DNA of 64,000 bases from contig NZ_JAAORI010000002.1 of the NCBI RefSeq assembly GCF_017696075.1, positions 62,001-126,000 on the forward strand, given 5' to 3'. The first letter of the stretch is position 1. Every line of letters starts with the position of its first letter. The position numbers and the translations under genes were made by a program. Positions 8,013-19,141 of the stretch are shown here, piece by piece. This DNA is from Prochlorococcus marinus XMU1411. GTDB lineage: Bacteria; Cyanobacteriota; Cyanobacteriia; PCC-6307; Cyanobiaceae. Below the pieces are notes generated by a model. The model ran no database searches and was not told the origin of the DNA. It saw only the letters and a program-made list of their open reading frames with translations.

Positions 8013-8921
8013 TTATTTAATTCGAGAAATTAAAAAAGATATAGGAATTTCAAAAGCTTTTACTGAATTTTTTACAAAAGCTCTATTATTAAAAACATCA
8101 TAATCTAACCTTTCAATTGAATCTAGTATTCCTCTGTAAAGGCGTAAAGACGTCCAAACTGGCCATCTAGCATCTGAAGAAAGCCATTTAATCCCATCTT
8201 CAGACTTTTGGAACCAATCACGAGCTCTGGTTAATTGAAATTTCATAAGAGCCCTCCACTGGTTGTTGATTTTACCTTTTAAAAGTTCTTCTTCAGAATA
8301 ATTAAATTTCTCAATATCCTCTTGTGGGAGATAAATTCTTCCTCTTTGCCTATCTTCTCCGACATCTCTCAATATATTCGTTAATTGATTTGCAATCCCA
8401 AGAGCTATGGCTGCCTCAGAGGGGTCAGGTTTAGCACTCCATGGAGCTGATGTATATGCGCTATCAATCCCCATGACATTTTGGGTCATTAAACCTACAG
8501 TACCTGCCACTCTATAACAATAAAGTTTTAATTCATCAAAGTCCTTATATCTAAATTTATTAAGATCCATTCTCTGACCTTCTATCATATCGAGATAGGG
8601 TTGAATATCTTGGGGATATTTTTCGATTGTATCTACTAGAACTGAATCCAACTCTGATTTAATATTCCCTTTAAATACATTTTTTGTATTTTCTTCCCAT
8701 CTATCTAAATCATCTGAAAGCTCATCTTGGGATTTGGTTGAGGCTTCCGCGCTATCCATTATTTCATCTGTTCTTCTACACCATACATAAATAGCCCAAA
8801 TAGCTTTTCTCTTCTCTACTGGTAATAAAAGAGTACCCAAATAAAAGGTTTTAGCCCATTTTTGAGTTTCTTTACGGCATATCTCATATGCTTGATCTAG
8901 TTGAGAAATTGAATTTTTCAA
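8013..8921 (-). CDS. crtB: Phytoene synthase
   Basis: Phytoene synthase joins two geranylgeranyl diphosphates head to head, the first committed carotenoid step. The 302-residue protein has the first aspartate-rich motif DEIMD (residues 52-56) and the second Asp motif in NILRDVGEDRQRGRIYLP. A TTG start at 8921 is used because the next Met lies within the first catalytic motif. It is 37 bases downstream of pds on the same strand, giving a pds-crtB operon, the usual cyanobacterial arrangement. Confidence 0.96.
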   Translation of the reverse strand: MKNSISQLDQAYEICRKETQKWAKTFYLGTLLLPVEKRKAIWAIYVWCRRTDEIMDSAEASTKSQDELSDDLDRWEENTKNVFKGNIKSELDSVLVDTIEKYPQDIQPYLDMIEGQRMDLNKFRYKDFDELKLYCYRVAGTVGLMTQNVMGIDSAYTSAPWSAKPDPSEAAIALGIANQLTNILRDVGEDRQRGRIYLPQEDIEKFNYSEEELLKGKINNQWRALMKFQLTRARDWFQKSEDGIKWLSSDARWPVWTSLRLYRGILDSIERLDYDVFNNRAFVKNSVKAFEIPISFLISRIK

Positions 8922-8958
8922 AAAGTTTTATCTAAATTTGGGAATTTTTTAAATGTTA

Positions 8959-10410
<1,452 letters not shown>

Positions 10411-10458
10411 TTAAAGTTAGAACATTATAGTTTTTTTCGTTGATTATTTCTTAAAATT

Positions 10459-10806
10459 ATGGAAAAAATGCTTTTAAAATCGACTACTCGACATGTAAGA
10501 ATTTTTACTGCTGAAGTTGTTGATAAAGAATTACAATTTCATCCCAACAAACTTACTCTAGATTTGGATCCTGATAACGAATTCATTTGGAACGAAGGCT
10601 CTTTAAATAAGATTAATGAAAAATTTAATGAACTAATTAAAGAGAGAGCAGGCAAGGATTTGGATGATTATGAACTTCGAAAAATAGGATCAGAAATTGA
10701 GGGTCTAATTAAAGTTTTGCTTCAAAATGGCCAACTAAGCTACAACCCTAATTGTAGAGTAATGAACTATTCAATGGGTTTGCCAAAGACAAATGAAGTA
10801 CTGTGA
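10459..10806 (+). CDS. ndhM: NDH-1 subunit M
   Basis: The 115-residue protein matches NdhM, an oxygenic-photosynthesis-specific subunit of the peripheral arm of NDH-1. This complex serves cyclic electron flow, respiration and CO2 uptake at the thylakoid. Family features are the start KSTTRHVRI, the [11 protein letters not shown] segment in the first half and a C-terminal end with [14 protein letters not shown]. The stop overlaps the GTG start of the DUF3172 gene (GTGA), suggesting translational coupling. It is divergent from pds across about 90 bases. Confidence 0.93.
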   Translation: MEKMLLKSTTRHVRIFTAEVVDKELQFHPNKLTLDLDPDNEFIWNEGSLNKINEKFNELIKERAGKDLDDYELRKIGSEIEGLIKVLLQNGQLSYNPNCRVMNYSMGLPKTNEVL

Positions 10807-11426
10807 ATAGACCACCATCAAATAGAAGGCCGAGGAAGGGCCCGAATAGAAGTTATTACTCTTCAAATCCAAGAGATCTGGATTCTTATGGACAAAAAAA
10901 AAGTAGACTACCTGCTTCTTCCGAACAAAATATTAACTTCAGTACAGGGACCATAGCTGTTCTTGCAGGAGTTTTAATTCTTGGTGTTGGTATAGGAAGC
11001 GCGATTACCAGTACAACAGATGGTGGACAGGGAAATATAGCAAGTCAACAACAATTAGATATGGCTGTTCCAGATCCTGAATTTTGCAGACAATGGGGTG
11101 CAAGCGCTTTTGTTATTGATGTTGAAATGTATACAACCCTGAATCCATCCACCAGTTTTGTAACTCAACCAGCACTTCAACCAGGTTGTGTAATTCGCAG
11201 AGAAAATTGGACAGTTTTACAAAAACAAGGGGCAATCAGTAATGAAGATGTAAGGGAATGTAAGCAAAGGATGAATACTTTTGCGTACATTGGATCCATA
11301 CGAGATAAACCAATAGTCAAGTGTGTTTATCAAACAGATGTTAATGAAAATAAATTTATAATCAAGGGAGATGGACAAGCCGAAGATGGCGGAGTGGGGA
11401 TTAATAAAGAAGCAATTCAGTTCTGA
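10803..11426 (+). CDS. DUF3172 family membrane-anchored protein
   Basis: The 207-residue protein has a basic, proline/serine-rich N-terminus, one transmembrane helix at about residues 48-66 and a C-terminal domain of about 140 residues with several cysteines (in EFCRQWG, PGCVIRR, RECKQR and IVKCVYQ). I recognise the cyanobacterial DUF3172 family; its function is not established. The GTG start at 10803 overlaps the ndhM stop by 4 bases, so it is probably expressed together with an NDH-1 subunit. The cysteine-bearing domain is likely on the lumenal or periplasmic side, which is inference from charge distribution. Confidence 0.82.
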   Translation: MNRPPSNRRPRKGPNRSYYSSNPRDLDSYGQKKSRLPASSEQNINFSTGTIAVLAGVLILGVGIGSAITSTTDGGQGNIASQQQLDMAVPDPEFCRQWGASAFVIDVEMYTTLNPSTSFVTQPALQPGCVIRRENWTVLQKQGAISNEDVRECKQRMNTFAYIGSIRDKPIVKCVYQTDVNENKFIIKGDGQAEDGGVGINKEAIQF

Positions 11427-11432
11427 TGGACT

Positions 11433-12377
11433 TTATATTTTTCTTAACGGGCTTTCTAAGCTAGCAAATTGAGGCAGAATATTTTTTTTGAACACTACCG
11501 ATGCTCTTGAGGTGTATCTTGATGGGTTTGTAATTAATTTTAGCTCTCTTTTGACCTCTAAGTCAGCAACAAAAGCCTTGTGGATTGTTCCAGCTGCTAA
11601 TTCTCTTTCAATTGAAACAACAGGTAAAAATGAGGCTCCTAAACCTGATTGAACTGCATTCTTGATTGCTTCGAGAGAATTAAGTTCCATCTCAATTTTT
11701 AATCTTTGAATGTCAAGTCCAGAATCTTGAAGAAGTTTGTCAACAACTTTTCTTGTTGTAGATTGAGTATCTAATGTAACGAAATTTAATTTGTATAAGT
11801 CTTCTTTTAATAGTTCTTTTTTGTTAGCAAGTGGGTGTTTAGTTGGTAATACTAATGCTAATTCATCTGTTGCATATGGAATAACTTGGAGTAAATTTTC
11901 TAAATCGCTGGGCAATTGTCCTCCAATAATTGCTAAGTCAATTTGGCCATTGGCAACACTCCAACCAGTTCTTCTTGTACTATGAACCTGAAGTTGAACA
12001 GACACATCAGGATATTTCTGTCTAAAAAGTCCTATCATTCTTGGCATTAAATAAGTTCCTGTTGTTTGACTTGCTCCAATTACAAGAGACCCACCTTTGA
12101 GGCTATTTAGATCTTCAATAGCTTTACAAGCCTCGTCGCATTGATTCAAAATACGTTCACAATAGTCAAGTAAAAGCCTTCCTGCTTCAGTTAAAAGTGC
12201 TTTTCTACCACCTCTGTCGAAAATTGTAATTTCAAGTTGTTTTTCTAGATTTTGTATTTGTAAACTCACCGCAGGTTGGGTGACATATAATAAATCTGCC
12301 GCTTTTTTAAAGCTTCCTTCTGCGGCTATAGCTTTTAATATTCTTAATTGGTCTAGAGTAAATGGTAATTCGGGCAT
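11433..12377 (-). CDS. rbcR: LysR-family regulator, RbcR (Ycf30) type
   Basis: The 314-residue protein has a LysR winged HTH at about residues 7-66 ([20 protein letters not shown], then TQPAVS), followed by a periplasmic-binding-protein-like effector domain. Its start [17 protein letters not shown] is the form found in RbcR/Ycf30, the regulator of RuBisCO operons. The related NdhR/CcmR represses carbon-uptake genes. The location between ndhM and ndhF1 would fit either carbon or redox control, so the RbcR/NdhR distinction is the main doubt. It ends 6 bases from the convergent DUF3172 stop. A perfect inverted repeat upstream could be an autoregulatory site. Confidence 0.85.
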   Translation of the reverse strand: MPELPFTLDQLRILKAIAAEGSFKKAADLLYVTQPAVSLQIQNLEKQLEITIFDRGGRKALLTEAGRLLLDYCERILNQCDEACKAIEDLNSLKGGSLVIGASQTTGTYLMPRMIGLFRQKYPDVSVQLQVHSTRRTGWSVANGQIDLAIIGGQLPSDLENLLQVIPYATDELALVLPTKHPLANKKELLKEDLYKLNFVTLDTQSTTRKVVDKLLQDSGLDIQRLKIEMELNSLEAIKNAVQSGLGASFLPVVSIERELAAGTIHKAFVADLEVKRELKLITNPSRYTSRASVVFKKNILPQFASLESPLRKI

Positions 12378-12406
12378 CTATTGTGCCTAAAATTATTCAT
12401 AATTCT

Positions 12407-12422
12407 AATACTATCAAGTATT
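12407..12422. promoter_or_regulatory. Inverted repeat upstream of rbcR, possible operator
   Basis: The sequence AATACT-ATCA-AGTATT is a perfect 6-base inverted repeat with a 4-base spacer. It lies 30 bases upstream of rbcR and 38 bases upstream of the divergent NnrU/Z-ISO gene. LysR regulators commonly bind dyads upstream of their own gene, but the spacing differs slightly from the usual T-N11-A, and short AT-rich dyads arise by chance. Confidence 0.3.
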
Positions 12423-12460
12423 CTTGTTAAGGACTTAATTATTTAAATAATCTCAATTTT

Positions 12461-13189
12461 ATGGAGACTCATAAATCTTCTCTTGTGATTTTATTATTGA
12501 TTTTGATTTTTGCGGTAATTCATAGTGGCGGAGCTGCTTTAAGAAGTAAAGCAGAATCTATTATGGGACCAAGATTATGGAGATTATGTTTTGTTTTTTT
12601 AAGTTTGCCATCCGCAATTATCCTAATTAGTTATTTTTTAGCTCACAGATATGATGGAATTAGATTATGGAACTTTCAGGGTAATCATTTCATTTTTTTA
12701 GTAGTTTGGTTTTTAACTGCCATAAGTTTTTTATTTTTGTATCCCGCCACTTACAATTTGTTGGAAATTCCTTCAGTTTTGAAACCTAAAGTGCGAATTT
12801 ATGGTACTGGAATTATGAGAATCACAAGACATCCTCAAGCATTTGGTCAGATAATTTGGTGTTTTGCACATACTTTATGGATTGGTACATCGTTCACATT
12901 AATAACTTCTATTGGCTTAATTTGTCATCACCTTTTTGCCATCTGGCATGGCGATAAGAGATTAGCCAATAAATTTGGTGAAGAATTTGAAAAGTTTAAA
13001 AAAAATACTTCCATAATCCCCTTCGTAGCGATACTAGAAAGAAGGCAAGAATTTAAAATTAGAGAGTTTTTAAGGTTATCTCAACTTGGTATATTAATTG
13101 CAATAGGTCTACTTTGGTGGTCCCATCAATATATAAATATTGCTGTTAAAACATTTAATTCATCATTTTTGTCGGAATTTTTCAATTGA
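12461..13189 (+). CDS. NnrU-family membrane protein, probable 15-cis-zeta-carotene isomerase (Z-ISO)
   Basis: The 242-residue protein has about six hydrophobic segments and conserved His-containing motifs: IHSGGAALR near the N-terminus, RITRHPQAFG in the middle and HHLFAIWHGDKRL in the C-terminal half. These match Z-ISO, the haem-b-dependent isomerase acting between the two plant-type carotene desaturases, which belongs to the NnrU family. The presence of plant-type pds about 2 kb away supports a carotenoid role. It could instead be another NnrU paralogue, as the family is broad. ndhF1 starts 33 bases downstream. Confidence 0.8.
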   Translation: METHKSSLVILLLILIFAVIHSGGAALRSKAESIMGPRLWRLCFVFLSLPSAIILISYFLAHRYDGIRLWNFQGNHFIFLVVWFLTAISFLFLYPATYNLLEIPSVLKPKVRIYGTGIMRITRHPQAFGQIIWCFAHTLWIGTSFTLITSIGLICHHLFAIWHGDKRLANKFGEEFEKFKKNTSIIPFVAILERRQEFKIREFLRLSQLGILIAIGLLWWSHQYINIAVKTFNSSFLSEFFN

Positions 13190-13222
13190 CAGTTTAAAAT
13201 CAATATATAAGTTTTTTAAAAC

Positions 13223-15244
13223 ATGCCTCAAGCTTCAGATATTGCCTGGTTAATTCCTGTTTTCCCACTAATTGGAGCAGTGCTTTCTGGTTTAGGATTA
13301 ATAAGTATTAATAAGAAAATTAATAATTCTAGGGAAATTGTTTCTGTAGGTCTAATTTCTTTCGTTGGCATATCTGCGGTTATTAGTTATAAAGCTCTGA
13401 TTGAACAAGTCAATGGTTATCAATCAGTAGAAAAATTATTTGTTTGGGCCAGTGCTGGGGATTTTACAATCCCAATGGGTTTTGTTCTTGACCCTTTGGG
13501 TAGTGTAATGCTTGCTTTAGTAACCACAATAACTTTGCTTGTAATGATTTACTCTCATGGTTATATGGCTCATGACAAGGGTTATGTCAGATTTTTTACA
13601 TATTTAGCTTTATTTAGTAGTTCAATGATGGGGTTGATAGTTAGTCCAAATTTATTAGAAATTTATGTTTTTTGGGAATTAGTTGGAATGTGTTCTTACT
13701 TATTGGTTGGTTTTTGGTACGACAGGGATGGCGCTGCCCACGCTGCACAAAAAGCATTTGTTGTTAATAGAGTGGGTGATTTTGGATTATTGTTAGGCAT
13801 TCTTGGTTTATTTTGGGCAACGAATAGTTTTGATTTTAATGAAATAGCTACTGGAATTTCTCAATCATTAGCTGATAATTCAATACCTGTTTGGGCAGCT
13901 TTACTCCTATGTTTTTTAGTTTTTTTAGGTCCAATGGCAAAATCTGCGCAGTTTCCACTTCACGTTTGGTTACCTGATGCTATGGAGGGACCGACACCGA
14001 TATCTGCACTAATTCATGCAGCTACAATGGTTGCTGCAGGTATATTCCTAGTGGCTAGGCTGCAACCTTTGTATTCAATTTTTCCTTCCATTCAATTCAT
14101 TATTGCTTTAGTTGGCACTATTACTTGTTTTTTAGGCGCTTCTATTGCTTTGACCCAAATGGACTTAAAAAAGGGATTAGCATACAGTACTGTTTCCCAA
14201 CTTGGTTATATGATGCTTGCGATGGGATGTGGAGCACCAATAGCAGGAATTTTTCATTTGGTTACTCATGCTTGCTTTAAAGCAATGCTATTTTTAGGAT
14301 CTGGTTCTGTAATACATGCAATGGAAGAAGTAGTAGGCCATCAGCCTGTATTGGCTCAAGATATGAGATTGATGGGCGGTTTAAGAAAAAAAATGCCCTA
14401 TACATCTGCTACTTTTTTAATTGGTTGTGTAGCAATTAGTGGTATTCCACCCTTGGCAGGTTTTTGGAGTAAGGATGAGATACTCGGAAATGCATTTATA
14501 TCATTTCCAGCTTTTTGGTTTGTAGGACTTTTAACAGCTGGTATGACTGCATTTTATATGTTTAGGCTTTATTTCCTTACATTTGAAGGAGATTTTAGAG
14601 GGGAGAATAAAGATTTACAAAAAGAGCTTTTAACCGCTTCTAAATTAAATCTAGAAGAAGAAAATGAAGAAGAGCACGATGTACATGGCTCTATTCATGA
14701 GTCTCCCTGGTCCATGACATTCCCTTTAGTATTTCTTGCGGTGCCTTCAGTAATAATTGGTTTTATGGGACTTCCTTGGGATAGTAAAATTGCAAATTTA
14801 CTTGATCCTGAAGAAGCAGAAACTGCTGCAAAAGCCTTTGAAATAAGTGAGTTTTTGCCTTTAGCGATAGCCTCAGTTCTTATTGCATCAGCTGGCATTG
14901 TTATTGCTTATCAGGCATATTTTGCGAAAAAAATTAATATGTCAGCTTTATTTGCCGAAAAGTTTCCTGCTATTAATCAATTTTTATCTAATAAATGGTA
15001 CCTAGATGATATAAATGAAAAACTTTTTGTTAAAGGTAGTAGAAAACTTGCGAAAGAAGTTTTAGAAGTTGATTCTAAGGTTGTAGATGGAGTCGTTAAC
15101 CTTACTGGACTTGTTACTTTAGGTAGTGGAGAAGGTTTAAAATATTTTGAGACTGGTAGAGCTCAATTTTACGCCCTTATCGTTTTTGGAGGAGTAATTC
15201 TATTAGTTGCTATATTTGGTTTTCAATCTCCTCAAGTAACTTAA
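13223..15244 (+). CDS. ndhF1: NDH-1 subunit 5 (NdhF1)
   Basis: The 673-residue polytopic membrane protein is the NuoL/MrpA-type proton-pumping subunit of NDH-1. Antiporter-family motifs are seen in the middle (FLGPMAKSAQFPLHVWLPDAM, shortened here as the PLHVWLPDAM lysine/histidine helix; then STVSQLGYMML). The C-terminal lateral-helix region is present at about residues 560-673. With ndhD1 directly downstream and no CO2-uptake genes such as cupA nearby, this is the respiratory/cyclic-flow type (F1) rather than F3/F4. The length is normal. Confidence 0.94.
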   Translation: MPQASDIAWLIPVFPLIGAVLSGLGLISINKKINNSREIVSVGLISFVGISAVISYKALIEQVNGYQSVEKLFVWASAGDFTIPMGFVLDPLGSVMLALVTTITLLVMIYSHGYMAHDKGYVRFFTYLALFSSSMMGLIVSPNLLEIYVFWELVGMCSYLLVGFWYDRDGAAHAAQKAFVVNRVGDFGLLLGILGLFWATNSFDFNEIATGISQSLADNSIPVWAALLLCFLVFLGPMAKSAQFPLHVWLPDAMEGPTPISALIHAATMVAAGIFLVARLQPLYSIFPSIQFIIALVGTITCFLGASIALTQMDLKKGLAYSTVSQLGYMMLAMGCGAPIAGIFHLVTHACFKAMLFLGSGSVIHAMEEVVGHQPVLAQDMRLMGGLRKKMPYTSATFLIGCVAISGIPPLAGFWSKDEILGNAFISFPAFWFVGLLTAGMTAFYMFRLYFLTFEGDFRGENKDLQKELLTASKLNLEEENEEEHDVHGSIHESPWSMTFPLVFLAVPSVIIGFMGLPWDSKIANLLDPEEAETAAKAFEISEFLPLAIASVLIASAGIVIAYQAYFAKKINMSALFAEKFPAINQFLSNKWYLDDINEKLFVKGSRKLAKEVLEVDSKVVDGVVNLTGLVTLGSGEGLKYFETGRAQFYALIVFGGVILLVAIFGFQSPQVT

Positions 15245-15365
15245 TTACAATTGTGTGTCTTCACTGTCTATTGGGTGAAAAAATATAGATAATTTCTAGA
15301 CTTTATTTAAGATAATATTTCTTACTAAATTGAGTACTTATTTTTTTATACATTTTGCTACAAAA

Positions 15366-16970
15366 ATGTTTGGAACTTTGGGGGCTGGATTGTCGAATTT
15401 TCCTTGGCTTTCTGCCTCAATTTTGTTCCCAATTGGTAGTGCATTTGTGATACCTTTTTTCCCAGATAAAGGAGATGGGAAAGAGGTTAGATGGTTTGCA
15501 TTATCTATTGCATTAATAACTTTTTTAATAACTGTAGGTTCATATATAAATGGCTTTGATATTAATAATGAAAATGTTCAACTGAAAGAAAACATTAGTT
15601 GGTTGCCTGATTTAGGCCTTACTTGGTCTGTTGGTGCTGATGGAATTTCGATGCCTCTAATATTATTAACTAGCTTTATAACTGCATTAGCAGTTCTTGC
15701 TGCATGGCCTGTCAAGTTCAAACCAAAGTTATTTTTCTTTTTGATATTGGTGATGGATGGCGGTCAAATTGCTGTATTTGCAGTTCAAGATATGCTTTTA
15801 TTTTTTCTAACTTGGGAACTCGAGCTAATTCCCGTATATTTATTATTAGCTATATGGGGTGGCAAAAATAGACAATATGCGGCAACAAAATTCATTATTT
15901 ACACAGCTGGTAGTTCTATATTTATACTCCTAGCTGCATTAGCAATGGGATTCTATGGTACTGAAATTCCTAATTTTGAGTTTTCTCATTTGGCAGCTCA
16001 AGATTTTAGTCAAAAATTCCAAATAATCTGTTACGTCGGTCTTTTAATTGCATTTGGAGTAAAACTTCCAATAGTACCGCTTCATACTTGGCTTCCAGAT
16101 GCGCATGGAGAAGCTACAGCTCCTGTGCATATGCTTCTAGCAGGAATTTTATTAAAAATGGGAGGATATGCTCTTTTAAGATTCAATGCTCAATTATTAC
16201 CCGTTGCACATGCTCAATTTGCCCCATTATTAATAGTTTTAGGAGTTGTAAATATAATTTATGCTGCATTAACTTCTTTTGCCCAAAGAAATCTCAAAAG
16301 AAAAATTGCTTACAGTTCTATAAGTCATATGGGTTTTGTTCTTATTGGAATAGGTAGTTTTAGTAGTCTAGGAACAAGCGGAGCAATGCTACAAATGGTC
16401 AGTCATGGATTGATTGGAGCAAGCTTATTTTTTCTTGTTGGAGCAACTTACGATAGAACAAAAACTCTTAAACTCGATGAAATGAGTGGTGTAGGACAAA
16501 AAATGAGAATCATGTTTGCCTTATGGACTGCTTGCTCCCTTGCTTCCCTTGCCTTGCCTGGTATGAGTGGATTTGTTTCCGAATTAATGGTATTTACAGG
16601 ATTTGTAACCGATGAAGTCTATACACTCCCGTTTAGAGTAGTTATGGCTTCTTTAGCTGCTGTAGGTGTAATACTTACTCCTATTTATCTACTATCAATG
16701 TTACGAGAAATTTTCTTTGGCAAAGAAAATCCTGAATTAACTGAACAAAGAAAACTTATCGATGCAGAGCCCAGAGAAGTTTATATAATTGCCTGTTTAC
16801 TTTTACCCATAATTGGCATAGGTTTATACCCAAGATTAGTAACTGAAAGTTATCTTGCGTCTATTAATAATTTGGTTGATAGAGATTTAAATGCTGTTAA
16901 AAGTACTGTTAAAACAAATATTTTTTCAGGGACTAAAAAAAATGATATCCTAAAAGCTCCAACAATATAA
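15366..16970 (+). CDS. ndhD1: NDH-1 subunit 4 (NdhD1)
   Basis: This NuoM-type proton-pumping membrane subunit shows the conserved helix with [13 protein letters not shown] and the SSISHMGFV motif. I place the start at ATG 15366, giving 534 residues. An in-frame TTG at 15330 would add 12 residues, and neither start has a clear ribosome-binding site. It follows ndhF1 by about 120 bases, matching the ndhF1-ndhD1 pair for respiratory and cyclic NDH-1. The charged C-terminal tail after the last helix is short. Confidence 0.94.
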   Translation: MFGTLGAGLSNFPWLSASILFPIGSAFVIPFFPDKGDGKEVRWFALSIALITFLITVGSYINGFDINNENVQLKENISWLPDLGLTWSVGADGISMPLILLTSFITALAVLAAWPVKFKPKLFFFLILVMDGGQIAVFAVQDMLLFFLTWELELIPVYLLLAIWGGKNRQYAATKFIIYTAGSSIFILLAALAMGFYGTEIPNFEFSHLAAQDFSQKFQIICYVGLLIAFGVKLPIVPLHTWLPDAHGEATAPVHMLLAGILLKMGGYALLRFNAQLLPVAHAQFAPLLIVLGVVNIIYAALTSFAQRNLKRKIAYSSISHMGFVLIGIGSFSSLGTSGAMLQMVSHGLIGASLFFLVGATYDRTKTLKLDEMSGVGQKMRIMFALWTACSLASLALPGMSGFVSELMVFTGFVTDEVYTLPFRVVMASLAAVGVILTPIYLLSMLREIFFGKENPELTEQRKLIDAEPREVYIIACLLLPIIGIGLYPRLVTESYLASINNLVDRDLNAVKSTVKTNIFSGTKKNDILKAPTI

Positions 16971-17080
16971 TTTTTAAATTAATGCAATATTGTTTGGCAT
17001 TCAATAATTAAGAAGATATCTTATGAGTAGATATTTAATATTTCAAGATACCTTATTTAAATTCCATTGATAGGCAACAA

Positions 17081-17914
17081 TTGGGGCCTAGATTATTGAT
17101 TAAGTTTCTTCAAGATGCCGCGGGCAAAGGTGATCTTGATCCATGGGATATTGATGTAATCAGTGTAATAGATAGTTTTTTAGAGCAATACTCACAAACT
17201 TTTGGGAGAAAATCAAATAGTCAAAATTCATATCATAAGGATTTATCTGAGACGAGCGAGGCTTTTTTTGCGGCTTCCGTACTAGTAAATTTAAAGGCTC
17301 AAGTTTTGGAATCTGATGTTTTCAAAGATAATTCATCAGATTTTGAAGATGATTTTGACGTGGATGATCAAGATTGGATTGATCAAGAATTTGATATTCC
17401 TAAATATCCTGAAAAATATCTGAGGAGAAGATCAATAGCACAACCAATTCTTAAACGTACAACAACTCTTGGAGAACTGGTAAGTCAGTTAGAGTCCATT
17501 GCTGAAGTTATAGAAAGCCAAGATCTTCTGCTCATGAAGAGAAAAAGAAATAAAAAATATTCTGACAAGGCTTTAATCTCTCAAGTGAAATCATTAGCGC
17601 ATCGTGAGAAACTCCCAGAAACTACTAAGGCATTAGGTAAATTTATTGATGGATGGGAAAAAGCATTACAGTGGACAGATTTTGAATATTTAGTTGAGAA
17701 ATGGCAAGCAGTTGTAAAAAATGATTTAGATAAAGATAGGCTTGGGGTATTTTGGTCTTTGTTATTTTTATCATCTGAAAACAAAATTGAAATTAAACAA
17801 ATTAATTCTTTATATGGCCCAATTCAAATTAAAAGAATAATTCCTGATGGAGGTTTAGCTCAATTACCTATAGATAATCTTGAGATAAACAGTACCTATC
17901 CTTCTGCCGTTTAG
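17081..17914 (+). CDS. scpA: Segregation and condensation protein A (ScpA)
   Basis: ScpA is the kleisin that bridges SMC heads in bacterial condensin. The 277-residue reading has the typical N-terminal LLIKFLQDAAGKGDLDPWDI segment (residues 5-24) and an acidic middle region at about residues 85-115. A C-terminal winged-helix domain ends the protein. The start is uncertain: TTG 17081 is the first conventional start, but the frame is open upstream to 17039 and rare starts there are possible. No scpB or smc gene is adjacent. Confidence 0.82.
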   Translation: MGPRLLIKFLQDAAGKGDLDPWDIDVISVIDSFLEQYSQTFGRKSNSQNSYHKDLSETSEAFFAASVLVNLKAQVLESDVFKDNSSDFEDDFDVDDQDWIDQEFDIPKYPEKYLRRRSIAQPILKRTTTLGELVSQLESIAEVIESQDLLLMKRKRNKKYSDKALISQVKSLAHREKLPETTKALGKFIDGWEKALQWTDFEYLVEKWQAVVKNDLDKDRLGVFWSLLFLSSENKIEIKQINSLYGPIQIKRIIPDGGLAQLPIDNLEINSTYPSAV

Positions 17915-17962
17915 ATGCTTAATATTAATAGCGTATAATCTTTAAAAAGAGGTTTTGAATTC

Positions 17963-19141
17963 ATGAAGGCAATGATACTTGCAGCAGGTAAAGGTACACG
18001 TGTTCAGCCCATAACTCATGTTATTCCAAAACCAATGATACCGATCCTACAAAAACCTGTGATGGAGTTTCTTTTAGAACTCTTAAAAGAGCATGGCTTT
18101 AAAGAAATAATGGTTAATGTTTCTCACCTTGCAGAAGAAATTGAAAATTACTTTCGCGATGGTCAAAGATTCGGTGTGGAGATAGCGTATAGTTTCGAAG
18201 GTAGAATTGAAGATGGAGAATTAATCGGAGATGCTTTAGGTTCAGCAGGAGGATTAAAAAAAATTCAAGATTTTCAAAAATTCTTTGATGAAACTTTTGT
18301 CGTACTATGTGGTGATGCTTTAGTTGACTTAGATTTGACTGAAGCTGTTAAAAAACATAAGGAAAAGGGAGCAATTGCAAGTTTAATAACCAAAAAAGTA
18401 ACTAGGGATCAAGTCTCAAGTTATGGTGTAGTTGTCTCAGATAAAAACGGCAGAATAAAGGCCTTTCAGGAAAAGCCATCTGTAGATCAAGCTTTAGGTG
18501 ACTCCATAAATACAGGAATTTACCTTTTTGAACCTGAAATTTTTAATTACATACCATCAGGAGAAAAATTTGATATTGGTGCTGATCTCTTCCCTAAACT
18601 TGTCGAGATGGATTTGCCTTTTTTTGCACTTCCAATGGATTTCGAATGGGTAGATATTGGAAAAGTTCCTGATTATTGGAGTGCTATTCGTAATGTATTA
18701 CAAGGCAAGGTGAGACAAGTTGAGATACCTGGCAAAGAAATTAAACCTGGAGTTTTTACGGGATTAAATGTTGCTGCTAATTGGGACGAAGTTGATATTA
18801 AGGGCCCAGTATATATAGGTGGAATGACGAGAATAGAAGATGGTGCATCAATTATTGGACCTGCAATGATTGGCCCAAGTTGCTGCATTTCAGAAGGAGC
18901 AACAATTGATAATTCAATTATTTTTGATTATTCCAAAATCGGTAAGGGTGTTCGACTTGTAGATAAATTAGTATTTGGCCGTTACTGTGTGGGCAAAAAT
19001 GGAGATCACTTTGATTTGCAAGATGCATCTTTGGATTGGTTGATAACAGATTCTAGAAGATCTGATATGACCGAGCCTTCTCCTCAGCAGAAGGCAATGG
19101 CAGAATTATTAGGAACTGATTTGATTAATATTCCAGATTAA
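17963..19141 (+). CDS. Sugar-phosphate nucleotidyltransferase (NDP-sugar pyrophosphorylase)
   Basis: The 392-residue protein has the nucleotidyltransferase signature LAAGKGTRVQP at residues 6-16, followed by KPMIPI and the GDALVDLD metal-binding strand. A C-terminal left-handed beta-helix has hexapeptide repeats (GPVYIGG, GASIIGP, GATIDNS). This layout is shared by glucose-1-phosphate and mannose-1-phosphate nucleotidyltransferases; the substrate cannot be assigned from sequence alone. It probably supplies activated sugar for envelope polysaccharide. The 3' end overlaps metF on the opposite strand by 17 bases. Confidence 0.85.
   Translation: MKAMILAAGKGTRVQPITHVIPKPMIPILQKPVMEFLLELLKEHGFKEIMVNVSHLAEEIENYFRDGQRFGVEIAYSFEGRIEDGELIGDALGSAGGLKKIQDFQKFFDETFVVLCGDALVDLDLTEAVKKHKEKGAIASLITKKVTRDQVSSYGVVVSDKNGRIKAFQEKPSVDQALGDSINTGIYLFEPEIFNYIPSGEKFDIGADLFPKLVEMDLPFFALPMDFEWVDIGKVPDYWSAIRNVLQGKVRQVEIPGKEIKPGVFTGLNVAANWDEVDIKGPVYIGGMTRIEDGASIIGPAMIGPSCCISEGATIDNSIIFDYSKIGKGVRLVDKLVFGRYCVGKNGDHFDLQDASLDWLITDSRRSDMTEPSPQQKAMAELLGTDLINIPD

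Noticed and set aside
16088-16357. 89-codon plus-strand frame within ndhD1
   Set aside because: It lies wholly inside a conserved NDH-1 gene in another frame and its translation is cysteine/serine-rich noise.
17023-17070. 15-codon ATG frame just before scpA
   Set aside because: Too short and out of frame with scpA; no support beyond chance, though the true scpA start remains uncertain.
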